Source: CAZKMM01 sp964553915
GTDB taxonomy: Bacteria > RBG-13-61-14 > DRUE01
Direction: 5' to 3'
NCBI GenBank assembly: GCA_964553915.1
Contig: CAZKMM010000018.1
Span: forward strand, 1 to 29,034
DNA length: 29,034 bases
Shown here: positions 8,035-15,979 of the stretch, one piece after another
Numbering within the stretch: the stretch's first letter is position 1
Layout: every line of letters begins with the position of its first letter
The notes under the pieces: generated by a model
What the model was told of the DNA's origin: nothing
The model's input: the letters and a program-made list of their open reading frames with translations, nothing else
Databases searched by the model: none
Program-made: the position numbers and the translations under genes

Positions 8035-9213
8035 ATGGCAAGGAAAAAGGTCTGGCTAGGGTTATTGGGATTTTTTCTGGCTTTTTCAGTTTACGGGATT
8101 AAATCTCCCACTCAGGGAGAGCTTCCGGATTTCCGGAAGATTGAGCCTCAGATTTTTGCCAAGCTGGTTAAATATTTCTCTCCGGGCGAGCTGGAGCAGG
8201 CATTCAAAAAAATAGGATGCGATAAAATCCAGACCCTGATGAACTATTCTGGAGAAGAAGGAAGGAAATATCTTCTGGCAAATACTCCTAAAGAATATCA
8301 TCCGGTGCTGGAGAAATATAAACCGCAAAAACCGGCTTCAGAGGCGGAGCTTTGGAAGATTTATCCGGAGATTTCTGCTGGATTATTAAATGCTCTGTCT
8401 CAAGATAAATATCTCAAGTTTCTGGATGAGACCACGGAGATTGAGCGTGGGGTAGAGGCTCATTTTATGAGCTGGCAGGGTCTGGGTAAGTTTTTCCGGA
8501 ATTTAGATTTTTCCAAGCACCAGGCTCTTTTAGACCACACCCCGGACTGGGTATTGTTAGATATTGGTCTGATTCGTTATCAGACGATTAAGGATTATGA
8601 ATGTATTGTTTACAAGCAGGAGCGGGTTAAGGGTCATTTGCAGGGGGTAGAAAAGATTTTACTCAAATATCGTGAGAAGCCTCTTTCCATTTATATGAAA
8701 TGGCTGGATGGACCCTTTAAGGGAAGAGAGACGCTTTACAATGAAGCGATTTACAAAGAGAAGGTCCGGGTAAGAGAGGGAGGAAGTGGCTTGAGCGACA
8801 GAATTTTAGGTGTTGTCCCTGCCTGGCTCGGTTTATATACAGAGCTGGCTCATAGAGGCTCCAATCACTATGTGACCGAGATTGGCTTAAAAAATCTTCT
8901 GGATATGATTAAAAAAGATTATATGAAATCAAAAGGCACTAATGACCTCAAGCGAAAGAATCACGGAATTCAGGAGGTGGATGGTCATAAGGTTTATGTA
9001 ATGGAGAGCATTTTGCCCAAAGACCCGAACAAGGGATATTACTGCTATCGGATGATTCATTATATTGATTACCTTCGCTCTCTGGAAATCAAAGCGGTGA
9101 TGTATAACTGGGATGACCAGCTTTATGAGTCTTATACCTACACCCAGATTAAAATTAACCCGGGCTTAAAAGATATAGATTTTGACCCGAATAATCCTGA
9201 ATATCGGCTTTAA
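8035..9213 (+). CDS. Exported DUF1571-domain protein
   Basis: 392 residues. The first 21 form a signal-peptide-like segment (RKK, then GLLGFFLAFSVYG). A helical region of unknown family covers about 25-170. From about 185 to the end the sequence matches DUF1571: YECIVYKQERVKGHL, then KPLSIYMKWLDGPFKGRE, and a late WDDQLYESYTYTQIKINPGL. The family is thought to adopt a LolA/LppX-like lipid-binding fold, but no function is established, so a role in carrying lipid or lipoprotein in the periplasm is only inference. A very strong AAGGAGGGGG site precedes the ATG. The 16-bp spacing to the acylase gene suggests the two act on the same envelope process. Confidence 0.8.
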   Translation: MARKKVWLGLLGFFLAFSVYGIKSPTQGELPDFRKIEPQIFAKLVKYFSPGELEQAFKKIGCDKIQTLMNYSGEEGRKYLLANTPKEYHPVLEKYKPQKPASEAELWKIYPEISAGLLNALSQDKYLKFLDETTEIERGVEAHFMSWQGLGKFFRNLDFSKHQALLDHTPDWVLLDIGLIRYQTIKDYECIVYKQERVKGHLQGVEKILLKYREKPLSIYMKWLDGPFKGRETLYNEAIYKEKVRVREGGSGLSDRILGVVPAWLGLYTELAHRGSNHYVTEIGLKNLLDMIKKDYMKSKGTNDLKRKNHGIQEVDGHKVYVMESILPKDPNKGYYCYRMIHYIDYLRSLEIKAVMYNWDDQLYESYTYTQIKINPGLKDIDFDPNNPEYRL

Positions 9214-9221
9214 GGAATTTG

Positions 9222-9241
9222 CTCCCATTTTTGGTTGGGAG
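9222..9241 (+). other. Small hairpin between DUF1571 and kinase genes
   Basis: CTCCCA (9222-9227) and TGGGAG (9236-9241) form a 6-bp stem with an 8-nt loop in the 43-bp gap. No T-run follows, so it is not a standard intrinsic terminator. It may be a processing or stabilising stem, or chance. Confidence 0.3.
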
Positions 9242-9256
9242 TAGGATATATTCAGG

Positions 9257-10381
9257 ATGAGTCAAAAGGATTATCCCCGAGCCTTCGGGCGCTATGAGGT
9301 GCTGGGAATTCTTGGTCGGGGCTCTATGGGGGTGGTTTATAAAGCCCGGGACCCGCTCATTGGCAGGCTGGTAGCAATTAAGAGCATCCCGGAGAGCCTG
9401 GGGCTTGAAACCGGCAAGAAGGAAGATTATATCAAAAGGCTTTTTCAGGAAGCCAGGGCCGCTGGTGCCCTTCAGCATCCCAATATCGTGACCATTTATG
9501 ATGTGGGAGAGAGCGAGCAGGGACCTTTCATTGCAATGGAATATCTTGATGGTATTACTTTGAAGGAGATTCTTTCCCGGGGAAAGAAGCTGAATCTTTC
9601 TCAGGTGGTGGAGCTTACTCGTCAGGTGGGGGAGGGCTTGGATTATGCTCATTCCCGGGGGATTGTTCATCGGGACATCAAGCCAGCAAATTTAATGATT
9701 GTGGAAGGCAGACTGGTAAAGATTATGGACCTGGGCATTGCCCGGCTTCCTTTTTCCGACCTGACCCGGGAGGGAAAGCTGGTGGGCTCCCCCAGTTATA
9801 TGAGCCCGGAGCAACTTCTCGGAGAGGAGCTGGATGGAAGGAGCGACCTGTTCAGCCTGGGGGTGGTGCTTTATCAGGCAACCACGGGCAAAAAACCCTT
9901 TACTGGAAAAAACATTCAGGAAATCTGCTACCGAATCCTTCACGATGATTTCATTCCCCCCAGCCAGCTGGAGCCTTCTTTATCAGAAGAGTTTGATTAT
10001 ATCATTGCCAAAGCTCTGGCAAAGAACCGCGAGCAGAGATTCCAGAGTGGAAAAGAGATGTTTTCTGCCCTGCGGGAATTGCTTGCTCCGGAGGAGAAAG
10101 AAGTATCTGCTCCCCGGATTTCCCGGGGAAAAGAAGCGGAGCCTACCACCCAGATTGCCTCCCGCAAAGAAGCCAGTTCTTCGGTTAATTCGGTATATGA
10201 TGAGAGTGCCTCATTTTCCTCCAGCTCGGAGATTGAGGATATTTTTCGGGACCTGACTTTGAGCCATCGGGTTTTAAAATTAAGGGAAGAAAAAACGGTT
10301 AAGGGCTGGCAGATTTTTCTTCTGGTTCTGTTCGGGCTTCTGGCTCTGGGAGGAGTAATCTGGTTTTTTCTGCGGGGGTAA
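9257..10381 (+). CDS. Hanks-type Ser/Thr protein kinase with C-terminal membrane anchor
   Basis: 374 residues. The kinase core covers about 13-275. It has a glycine loop LGRGSMGVVYKA (19-30), ATP lysine K42, helix-C Glu in EARAAG, catalytic HRDIKPAN (138-145) with D140, metal-binding DLG (158-160, in place of DFG), and SPSYMSPEQ at the activation-segment end. All catalytic residues are present, so the enzyme should be active. A low-complexity Ser/Thr-rich stretch (about 280-325, including T297-T298 and a Ser cluster at 307-324) precedes a single hydrophobic helix at 351-372, two residues from the C terminus. There is no extracellular PASTA or other sensor domain. The kinase would be cytoplasmic and tethered by a tail anchor. 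The next gene, three bases away, encodes an FHA phosphothreonine reader, a likely partner or substrate. Confidence 0.95.
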   Translation: MSQKDYPRAFGRYEVLGILGRGSMGVVYKARDPLIGRLVAIKSIPESLGLETGKKEDYIKRLFQEARAAGALQHPNIVTIYDVGESEQGPFIAMEYLDGITLKEILSRGKKLNLSQVVELTRQVGEGLDYAHSRGIVHRDIKPANLMIVEGRLVKIMDLGIARLPFSDLTREGKLVGSPSYMSPEQLLGEELDGRSDLFSLGVVLYQATTGKKPFTGKNIQEICYRILHDDFIPPSQLEPSLSEEFDYIIAKALAKNREQRFQSGKEMFSALRELLAPEEKEVSAPRISRGKEAEPTTQIASRKEASSSVNSVYDESASFSSSSEIEDIFRDLTLSHRVLKLREEKTVKGWQIFLLVLFGLLALGGVIWFFLRG

Positions 10382-10384
10382 AAG

Positions 10385-11296
10385 ATGATTGTTAGCTGTC
10401 CGGGATGCAAGAGCTTATTGAATCTGGCAGAAGATTTATTTATGGAAAAGGTGGTGGTGCGCTGTCCGGAGTGTCTTCAGATTTTCATTGCCCGCTCCGA
10501 GGATGCAGAGGAGGGAGAAGCAACCGGCGAAGCCACCATAATGGTTAGCGACCGTCCGGAGGTGAAGGAGGCTACTTCTTTATGGAGGCATCCCGGGGCA
10601 AGTTTAACCGTGGTTCGGGGACCAGAGCAGGGGGTTCATCTTCGCCTGAAGAAAGATGAGTTGATTATTGGGCGAGAGGAAGCTGACCTGGTTTTAACCG
10701 ACCCGGCAGTGAGCAGATGGCATGCCCGCATCTTTAAAGAAAAAGGCTCATACTGGATTGAAGACCTGGGAAGCACCAATGGCACCTTTTTAAACCAGAA
10801 ACGGATTCAGAAGGCAGAGCTGACTCATTTAGATGAAATAGAGCTGGGACAAACCCTGATGGTCTTCAGCGAATATGGAGAGCAAAAGGATATCCAGACC
10901 CCGGATTCCAGCCAGGAGATAGAGGAGCTGAGGGAAGATACCCGGGTCAGCTCCCCGGAAGAAGCTCACCCACTTCCCCGGGGAAGAGAGTTTTATCTGG
11001 AGGTAATGACTGCTCCTTCCCGGGCGCATAGTTATCAGATTATCACCTCACCATTTATTATTGGCAGGAGCCGGGAGGCAGATTTATACTTAGAAGACCC
11101 GGAGGTGAGCAGAAAGCACTGTATGATTGAAGTGTTTGGGAAAGAAAGTGTGTATCTTTCAGACCTTGCCAGTGCTAACGGCACTTTTTTAAATGGGGTG
11201 AGGATTCGTTCCATCCGGCTCAAGCATAATGATAAAATCAGGGTCGGGCAGACGGTTTTGAAGTTCGTGGTTAAGGACCTTCCGGATGAAAGATGA
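10385..11296 (+). CDS. Zinc-ribbon protein with two FHA domains
   Basis: 303 residues. The N terminus holds a short zinc ribbon of the MJ0042 type with C5, C8, C27 and C30. FHA domain 1 spans about 75-162 with IIGREEAD (R97), SRWHAR (110-115) and GSTNGTF (129-135). FHA domain 2 spans about 204-297 with IIGRSREAD (R228), SRKHCM (242-247) and SANGTF (263-268). Both keep the Arg, Ser and Asn that bind phosphothreonine. A Thr-containing segment (GEATGEATIMV, 45-55) sits between the zinc ribbon and FHA1, where regulatory FHA proteins such as GarA or OdhI are phosphorylated; that parallel is an inference. No membrane segment is seen. It starts 3 bp after the kinase gene and overlaps the GTPase gene by 11 bp, which points to a shared phospho-signalling role. 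Confidence 0.9.
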   Translation: MIVSCPGCKSLLNLAEDLFMEKVVVRCPECLQIFIARSEDAEEGEATGEATIMVSDRPEVKEATSLWRHPGASLTVVRGPEQGVHLRLKKDELIIGREEADLVLTDPAVSRWHARIFKEKGSYWIEDLGSTNGTFLNQKRIQKAELTHLDEIELGQTLMVFSEYGEQKDIQTPDSSQEIEELREDTRVSSPEEAHPLPRGREFYLEVMTAPSRAHSYQIITSPFIIGRSREADLYLEDPEVSRKHCMIEVFGKESVYLSDLASANGTFLNGVRIRSIRLKHNDKIRVGQTVLKFVVKDLPDER

Positions 11297-12215
11297 ACAG
11301 GAGAAAAAATTACTGGAGCAATTTCAGAAAGGAGACACCAGGGCGCTTGCTCGAATTCTCAGCTTGATTGAGAATCAATCTTATACTTCTCCGGATTTTT
11401 TCCGGTTTTTTTGGGAGCGGGCAGAAGGAAGGAAAAAACTGGGAATTACCGGTCCTCCCGGAGCCGGAAAAAGTAGTTTAATTGAGCAACTGGTGTCAAG
11501 ATACCGTGGGCAGGGGAAAAGGGTAGCCTGCCTTTTGATTGACCCGAGCAGTCCTTTTTCTGGCGGGGCAGTGCTTGGGGATAGAATTCGCCTCCAGAAG
11601 CATTTTTTAGACCCGGGAGTGTTCATCCGCAGTGTTGCTTCTCGGGAGCGAGGAGGAATTTCTCGCTCTGCTCTTGAGATGCTTTTGGTTCTGGATGCTT
11701 TTGGAATGGATGAGATTATCATAGAAACTCTGGGAGTGGGACAGGCAGAGCTGGAAATCGCTTCTGTGGCTGAGTGTGTGGTGGTGGTATTAACTCCGGA
11801 GGCTGGAGATGCGGTGCAGGCGATGAAAGCCGGGCTTTTGGAGGTGGGGGATATTTTTGTGATTAACAAGGCAGACCGTCCCCAGGCGCAGAGCCTTTAT
11901 TATGAGCTAAAATCTTTATTTGAAGAGGAAAAGCATCCCAAACCAGTGCTTTTAACTTCAGCTCTGCAGGGAAAGGGAATAGATGAGCTTTTTTCCGCAA
12001 TTGAAGAGCATAAAACCAGCTTAACCCAGCCTGCTCATTTTTATCAGGAGAGGTTAAGGAAGAAATATTTTCTGGAGCTGATTTTTGACCAGCTTCGTGC
12101 TCGCCTGGAAGAGGAGCTGGAAAGAAAATATCCTGAGCTTCTCAAACAAATCTCTCAGGGAAAGATTACTCCCGGTCAGGCACTGGAGAAATTAAAACCT
12201 GCTCTTTTGCGATGA
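11286..12215 (+). CDS. meaB: MeaB/ArgK-type G3E-like GTPase (mutase chaperone)
   Basis: 309 residues, the usual size of MeaB/ArgK (MMAA family). These GTPases gate cobalamin loading and protect B12-dependent acyl-CoA mutases such as methylmalonyl-CoA mutase. The sequence shows Walker A GPPGAGKSS (56-64), the family segment DPSSPFSGGAVLGDR (86-100), switch motif ETLGVGQ (147-153) and guanine-specificity NKAD (194-197). The helical C-terminal arm (about 265-309) is present. The start lies 11 bp inside the FHA gene, so translation is coupled. No mutase gene occurs in the window, although meaB often sits beside one. The older name ArgK (arginine transport kinase) is considered wrong for the family. 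Confidence 0.92.
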   Translation: MKDEQEKKLLEQFQKGDTRALARILSLIENQSYTSPDFFRFFWERAEGRKKLGITGPPGAGKSSLIEQLVSRYRGQGKRVACLLIDPSSPFSGGAVLGDRIRLQKHFLDPGVFIRSVASRERGGISRSALEMLLVLDAFGMDEIIIETLGVGQAELEIASVAECVVVVLTPEAGDAVQAMKAGLLEVGDIFVINKADRPQAQSLYYELKSLFEEEKHPKPVLLTSALQGKGIDELFSAIEEHKTSLTQPAHFYQERLRKKYFLELIFDQLRARLEEELERKYPELLKQISQGKITPGQALEKLKPALLR

Positions 12216-12239
12216 TTTCCTGCTCATCTCTTTAAAAAC

Positions 12240-12255
12240 TGGCTTATCCCGAGCT
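12240..12255 (+). promoter_or_regulatory. Possible sigma-54 (-24/-12) promoter before the ntrY-like gene
   Basis: In the 48-bp gap, TGGC (12240-12243) and GAGCT (12251-12255) place the invariant GG and GC dinucleotides exactly ten bases apart, as in sigma-54 promoters. The -12 half is weak (GAGC instead of TTGC). Transcription would begin near 12265. A single short match like this can arise by chance. Confidence 0.25.
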
Positions 12256-12263
12256 GATATGCT

Positions 12264-14534
12264 ATGATTTTTTTTAAAATGAGCCGGTTGCCACCATACA
12301 CCAGCTGGAAGGAGCGGGCAGAGGAGCTTGAGGCTCAAGACCGGGCTCGCCGTCGCCGGGAGATATTTTTAATTGTTATTTTTCTCGGCGTAATTATCAT
12401 TGCTTTTGCTCTGGAGCTTTATTTGAGCCGGGTTGCTCACCGACAGCTTGAGCTTCCTCTTCTTTCCAGCACCCTGTTTTTTGCCTTCTGGAATTTAATT
12501 TTGATTCTGGCGCTGGTTTTGATTTTTCTGGTGGTGCGGAATCTGGTTAAGCTGGTTTTTGAGCGAAGGAAGGGGATTTTTGGTGCTCATCTTCGCACCC
12601 GGCTGGTGATTGCTTTTATTGGTTTGAGTCTGGGTCCGGCGATAATTCTTTTCAATTTAAGCAGTTTTTTTATCAAGACTTCTATTCAGCGCTGGTTTGA
12701 CCCGGCAGTGGGCGGGATTTATGAAGCCTCCCGGCAGATTATCAAAGCCACCTATCAGACCAAAGGGGAGCAGAGCCTTCATTTTGCCCGCCAGGTCAGT
12801 CGGGAAATTACTGAACATCGGCTTTTGTCCAGCGAAAATTTTGAGCAGTTAAAAGAGCTGGTGGAAAAGAAAAGAGTAGAATACAACCTTGACCAGATAG
12901 AAATTTTCAGCGGACAGGGAGAGCTGGTTTATCGGAGCACTGCTGAGGATAAACCGCCGGTAGTAGCACCTTCCCGGGAAGTGATTACCAAAGCCCTTCA
13001 CAGCTATGAGGGATATTTTCAGGAGAAACTTTTTAACCGGGAAATCATCCGGGGAGTAATGCCAATTTTTTCCAGCTGGGAGAAAAAGCGGAATGTAGTG
13101 GGAGCGGTGGTGGTCAGTCAGTATCTGGCAACCGGTCTGGCGGAACAACTGGAAGCAAATCGTCGTGCTTATGATGAGTATCAGAAATTAAAGGAGCGGG
13201 AGCCAAGTATTCGGCGTCAGCATTTGACCATTTTGGTTTTAATTACTCTGGTGGTTTTATTTTTGAGTATCTGGTTTGGATTTTATATTGCCAAGGGCAT
13301 CACGGTTCCGATTCAGCTTCTGGCAGAAGGCACCGAGCAGGTCGCAAGTGGGAATCTGGATTATAGAATAGAGCAGGAATCCAGCGATGAAATTGGCACT
13401 TTGGTTCGCTCCTTTAATAAAATGACCGAGGATTTAAAACTTTCCCGAAAAGAACTGGAAGAGCGAAGGATATATATAGAGACAGTTCTGGCAAATATAG
13501 ATTCTGGAGTGATTGCCACGGATTCTTCTGGCAGGATTCTGGCGGTAAATCAATCCGCTTTGTTAATTTTAGGGAAAAGGTCGCAGGAGCTGGTCGGACA
13601 GACACTTAACCGGGCATTTAGCGGGGAGCTGAAGAAGGTGATTGAGGAGATGGACCGGGAACAGGAAGAAAATCAAAAGCGAACTGTGGTTCGGCAGTTT
13701 TCTTTCCGCACCCCGGAAAGGAACCTTTATCTTCGGCTTTCTCTCAGCCGGATGAGCGATGAGAAGGGAGAACTTTTAGGCAAGGTGCTTTTAATAGATG
13801 ACCTTACCGATTTGGTTCGGGCAGAGCGAGCTCTTGCCTGGCGGGAGGTGGCGAGAAGAATCGCCCATGAGATCAAAAATCCCCTCACCCCCATTCAGCT
13901 TTCTGCTCAGAGGCTGGTTCGGAAATATGAATCTCAGCTGGGAGAAGATGCCGGGGTGCTTCGGGAATGTACCGCGATGATTATCCGACAGGTAGAGGAT
14001 ATGAAGCGTCTGGTGGATGAATTTTCCAGTTTTGCCCGTCTGCCCGGGCTTCGGCTGAAACCGGGTCAGCTCGGTCCGGTGCTGGAAGAGGTGGTGGCTT
14101 TATATCAGGAGGGGCATCCGGAAATAGAGTTCAAGCTTGAACTGGATGGGCTTCCGGAATTTGAATTTGACCCGGACCAGCTCAAAAGAGCCATCATCAA
14201 CCTGATAGATAATGCCATTGAAAGTCTGGAGGGAAGGGCAGGAACTATCACCATAACTGCCAGCTATTTTCCGGAGAGGAATATTATCAGAATTGTGGTT
14301 GCGGATACTGGCAGAGGGATTCCTCCCTCGGAGCGGGACCGGGTTTTTGAGCCTTATTATTCCACCCGTCCCCGGGGAACCGGGCTGGGCTTGGCAATTG
14401 TCCAGAGAATTATCTATGACCATCACGGCACCATCCGGCTGGAAGACAATCAGCCTAGAGGAACCAGATTTATCATTGAGCTTCCTCTTCACAGGGAGCA
14501 GAAAAAGATAATTACTTCAGAAGCAGAGCGGTAA
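12264..14534 (+). CDS. NtrY-like membrane sensor histidine kinase
   Basis: 756 residues. Predicted membrane helices lie at about 34-54, 70-93 and 113-134. An extracytoplasmic region of about 180 residues follows, with another helix at 321-343, a HAMP domain (344-396), a PAS domain (about 402-515), a HisKA domain with phospho-acceptor H535 in AHEIKNPLTPIQLSAQRL, and an HATPase domain (N650, DTGRGIP at 681-687, GTGLGL at 705-710). This is the domain order of NtrY. It senses an unknown signal and should phosphorylate the NtrC-family protein encoded next, whose start overlaps its stop by one base. An alternative start at 12279 (MSRLPPY) is equally possible, since neither has a Shine-Dalgarno. Nitrogen control is the textbook role of NtrY, but acidobacterial-type relatives serve varied signals, so I leave the symbol blank. 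Confidence 0.93.
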   Translation: MIFFKMSRLPPYTSWKERAEELEAQDRARRRREIFLIVIFLGVIIIAFALELYLSRVAHRQLELPLLSSTLFFAFWNLILILALVLIFLVVRNLVKLVFERRKGIFGAHLRTRLVIAFIGLSLGPAIILFNLSSFFIKTSIQRWFDPAVGGIYEASRQIIKATYQTKGEQSLHFARQVSREITEHRLLSSENFEQLKELVEKKRVEYNLDQIEIFSGQGELVYRSTAEDKPPVVAPSREVITKALHSYEGYFQEKLFNREIIRGVMPIFSSWEKKRNVVGAVVVSQYLATGLAEQLEANRRAYDEYQKLKEREPSIRRQHLTILVLITLVVLFLSIWFGFYIAKGITVPIQLLAEGTEQVASGNLDYRIEQESSDEIGTLVRSFNKMTEDLKLSRKELEERRIYIETVLANIDSGVIATDSSGRILAVNQSALLILGKRSQELVGQTLNRAFSGELKKVIEEMDREQEENQKRTVVRQFSFRTPERNLYLRLSLSRMSDEKGELLGKVLLIDDLTDLVRAERALAWREVARRIAHEIKNPLTPIQLSAQRLVRKYESQLGEDAGVLRECTAMIIRQVEDMKRLVDEFSSFARLPGLRLKPGQLGPVLEEVVALYQEGHPEIEFKLELDGLPEFEFDPDQLKRAIINLIDNAIESLEGRAGTITITASYFPERNIIRIVVADTGRGIPPSERDRVFEPYYSTRPRGTGLGLAIVQRIIYDHHGTIRLEDNQPRGTRFIIELPLHREQKKIITSEAER

Positions 14535-15979
14535 TGACCAAGAAGAAAGCAAAAATTCTTTTAGTTGATGATGAGCAGAGCATTCTGACCAGCCTCGGCT
14601 CTGCTCTGGAGGATGAAGGCTATGAGGTGAGCGGAGCCCGGAGCGGGGAGTCTGCTTTAAAACTTTTAGAGAAAAAACAGTTTGATTGCATTTTGGTTGA
14701 CATCTGGCTTCCCGGGATGGATGGGATTCAGCTTCTGGAGAAAATTAAAGAGCAGGGGATAGAAACTCCGGTGGTCATTATCTCCGGGCACGGCACCATA
14801 GAAAGTGCGGTCCGGGCAACCAAACTGGGAGCTTATGATTTTCTGGAAAAGCCCTTAAATCTGGAAAAGGTAATTCTCACCATTGAGCATGCTCTGGAGC
14901 TTTCTCACCTCAGCCGGGAGTATCAACGCCTGAAAAAAGAGCTGATTGAAGAGGAAGAACTGACTGGAGTGAGCAAGCCGATTCAGGAGCTAAAAGCAAC
15001 CATAGAAAAGATAGCCCCGAGCGAAGGATGGGTGCTGATTCAGGGAGAGAATGGAACCGGCAAAGAGGTGGTGGCAAAGGCAATTCATAAAAAGAGCCTG
15101 AGAAAGGATGCCCCTTTTGTGGCAGTCAACTGTGCCGCAATTCCTTCCGAACTGATTGAAAGCGAGCTTTTCGGCTATGAAAAGGGAGCTTTTACCGGAG
15201 CAGAGACGCAAAGACCGGGCAAGTTTGAGCTGGCAGATGGCGGAACCCTGTTTTTTGATGAGATTGGAGATATGAGCCCTGCCACTCAAGCCAAGGTTCT
15301 CCGGGTTCTTCAGGAGCAGGAGTTTAATCGCCTGGGAGGAAGCGAGCCGATCCGGGTAGATGTTCGGGTAATCGCCGCGACCAACAAGGATTTGGAGCAG
15401 GAAATAGAAAAAGGAAATTTCCGCCAGGACCTGTATTACCGGCTCAATGTTATTCCCATTTATATCCCTCCGCTCCGGGAAAGGAAGGAAGATATTCCCG
15501 AGCTGGTCAATCATTTTCTGGAGGTTTTCTGCCAGAAGAGCAGATTGAGAAAAAAGCAAATTCATCCTCAGGTGCTGGAGGCTTTGATGGAATATGACTG
15601 GCCGGGAAATGTCCGGGAGCTGAAAAATATTGTGGAGAGAATGGTAATTCTTTCCAGCGGAGATGAAATCACCCTGAAAGACCTTCCTCCGGCAATTTTT
15701 TATCCTAAAAAGGCTCTGGCAATGGAAGCCTCTACCCAGATGGAGCTTAAGCAGGCAAAAGAGGTCTTTGAAAGACAGTTTATCCTTCAGAGACTGCTTG
15801 AGCACAATTATAATATCACCCTTACCGCTCAATCCCTTGGTTTAGACCGAACCTCCCTTTACCGCAAAATGAAAAAGCTGGGAATTGAGCCAGAAGCTCA
15901 AGCTAAAAATCAGAACCAGATTTCCGAATCCAAATCATCACCAAAAGAAAAATCCCGAAAAGCAAAGAGCCAAGACTAA
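14534..15979 (+). CDS. NtrC-family sigma-54-dependent response regulator
   Basis: 481 residues. The receiver domain (about 6-120) has acidic D12-D13, phospho-acceptor D56 in LVDIWLPGMDG and K106 in FLEKPL. The AAA+ domain (about 144-375) has Walker A GENGTGKE (171-178), the sigma-54 contact loop GAFTGA (218-223), Walker B GGTLFFDEIGDM and the R-finger region RQDLYYRLNVIPI. A Fis-type helix-turn-helix (NITLTAQSLGLDRTSLYRKM) lies near 430-450, and a Lys/Ser-rich tail follows. It activates RNA polymerase carrying sigma-54 when phosphorylated, most likely by the adjacent NtrY-like kinase (start and stop share one base). The last 77 bp also encode the C terminus of the YfhO-like gene on the opposite strand. 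Targets are unknown. Confidence 0.95.
   Translation: MTKKKAKILLVDDEQSILTSLGSALEDEGYEVSGARSGESALKLLEKKQFDCILVDIWLPGMDGIQLLEKIKEQGIETPVVIISGHGTIESAVRATKLGAYDFLEKPLNLEKVILTIEHALELSHLSREYQRLKKELIEEEELTGVSKPIQELKATIEKIAPSEGWVLIQGENGTGKEVVAKAIHKKSLRKDAPFVAVNCAAIPSELIESELFGYEKGAFTGAETQRPGKFELADGGTLFFDEIGDMSPATQAKVLRVLQEQEFNRLGGSEPIRVDVRVIAATNKDLEQEIEKGNFRQDLYYRLNVIPIYIPPLRERKEDIPELVNHFLEVFCQKSRLRKKQIHPQVLEALMEYDWPGNVRELKNIVERMVILSSGDEITLKDLPPAIFYPKKALAMEASTQMELKQAKEVFERQFILQRLLEHNYNITLTAQSLGLDRTSLYRKMKKLGIEPEAQAKNQNQISESKSSPKEKSRKAKSQD

Noticed and set aside
9222..9241. Intrinsic terminator after the DUF1571 gene
   Set aside because: The 6-bp stem is not followed by a T-run.
9242..9256. TATATT as a promoter -10 for the kinase gene
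   Set aside because: No -35 at a suitable distance, and only 4 bp to the ATG. The gene is more likely read from upstream.
11286..12215. ArgK as an arginine-transport kinase
   Set aside because: The GTPase motifs and the DPSSPFSGGAVLGDR signature define the MeaB/MMAA family; the transport role is not supported.
14990..15832. 280-codon minus-strand open frame
   Set aside because: It lies fully inside the NtrC-like gene, which has every receiver, AAA+ and HTH motif; the antisense protein has no recognisable domain.
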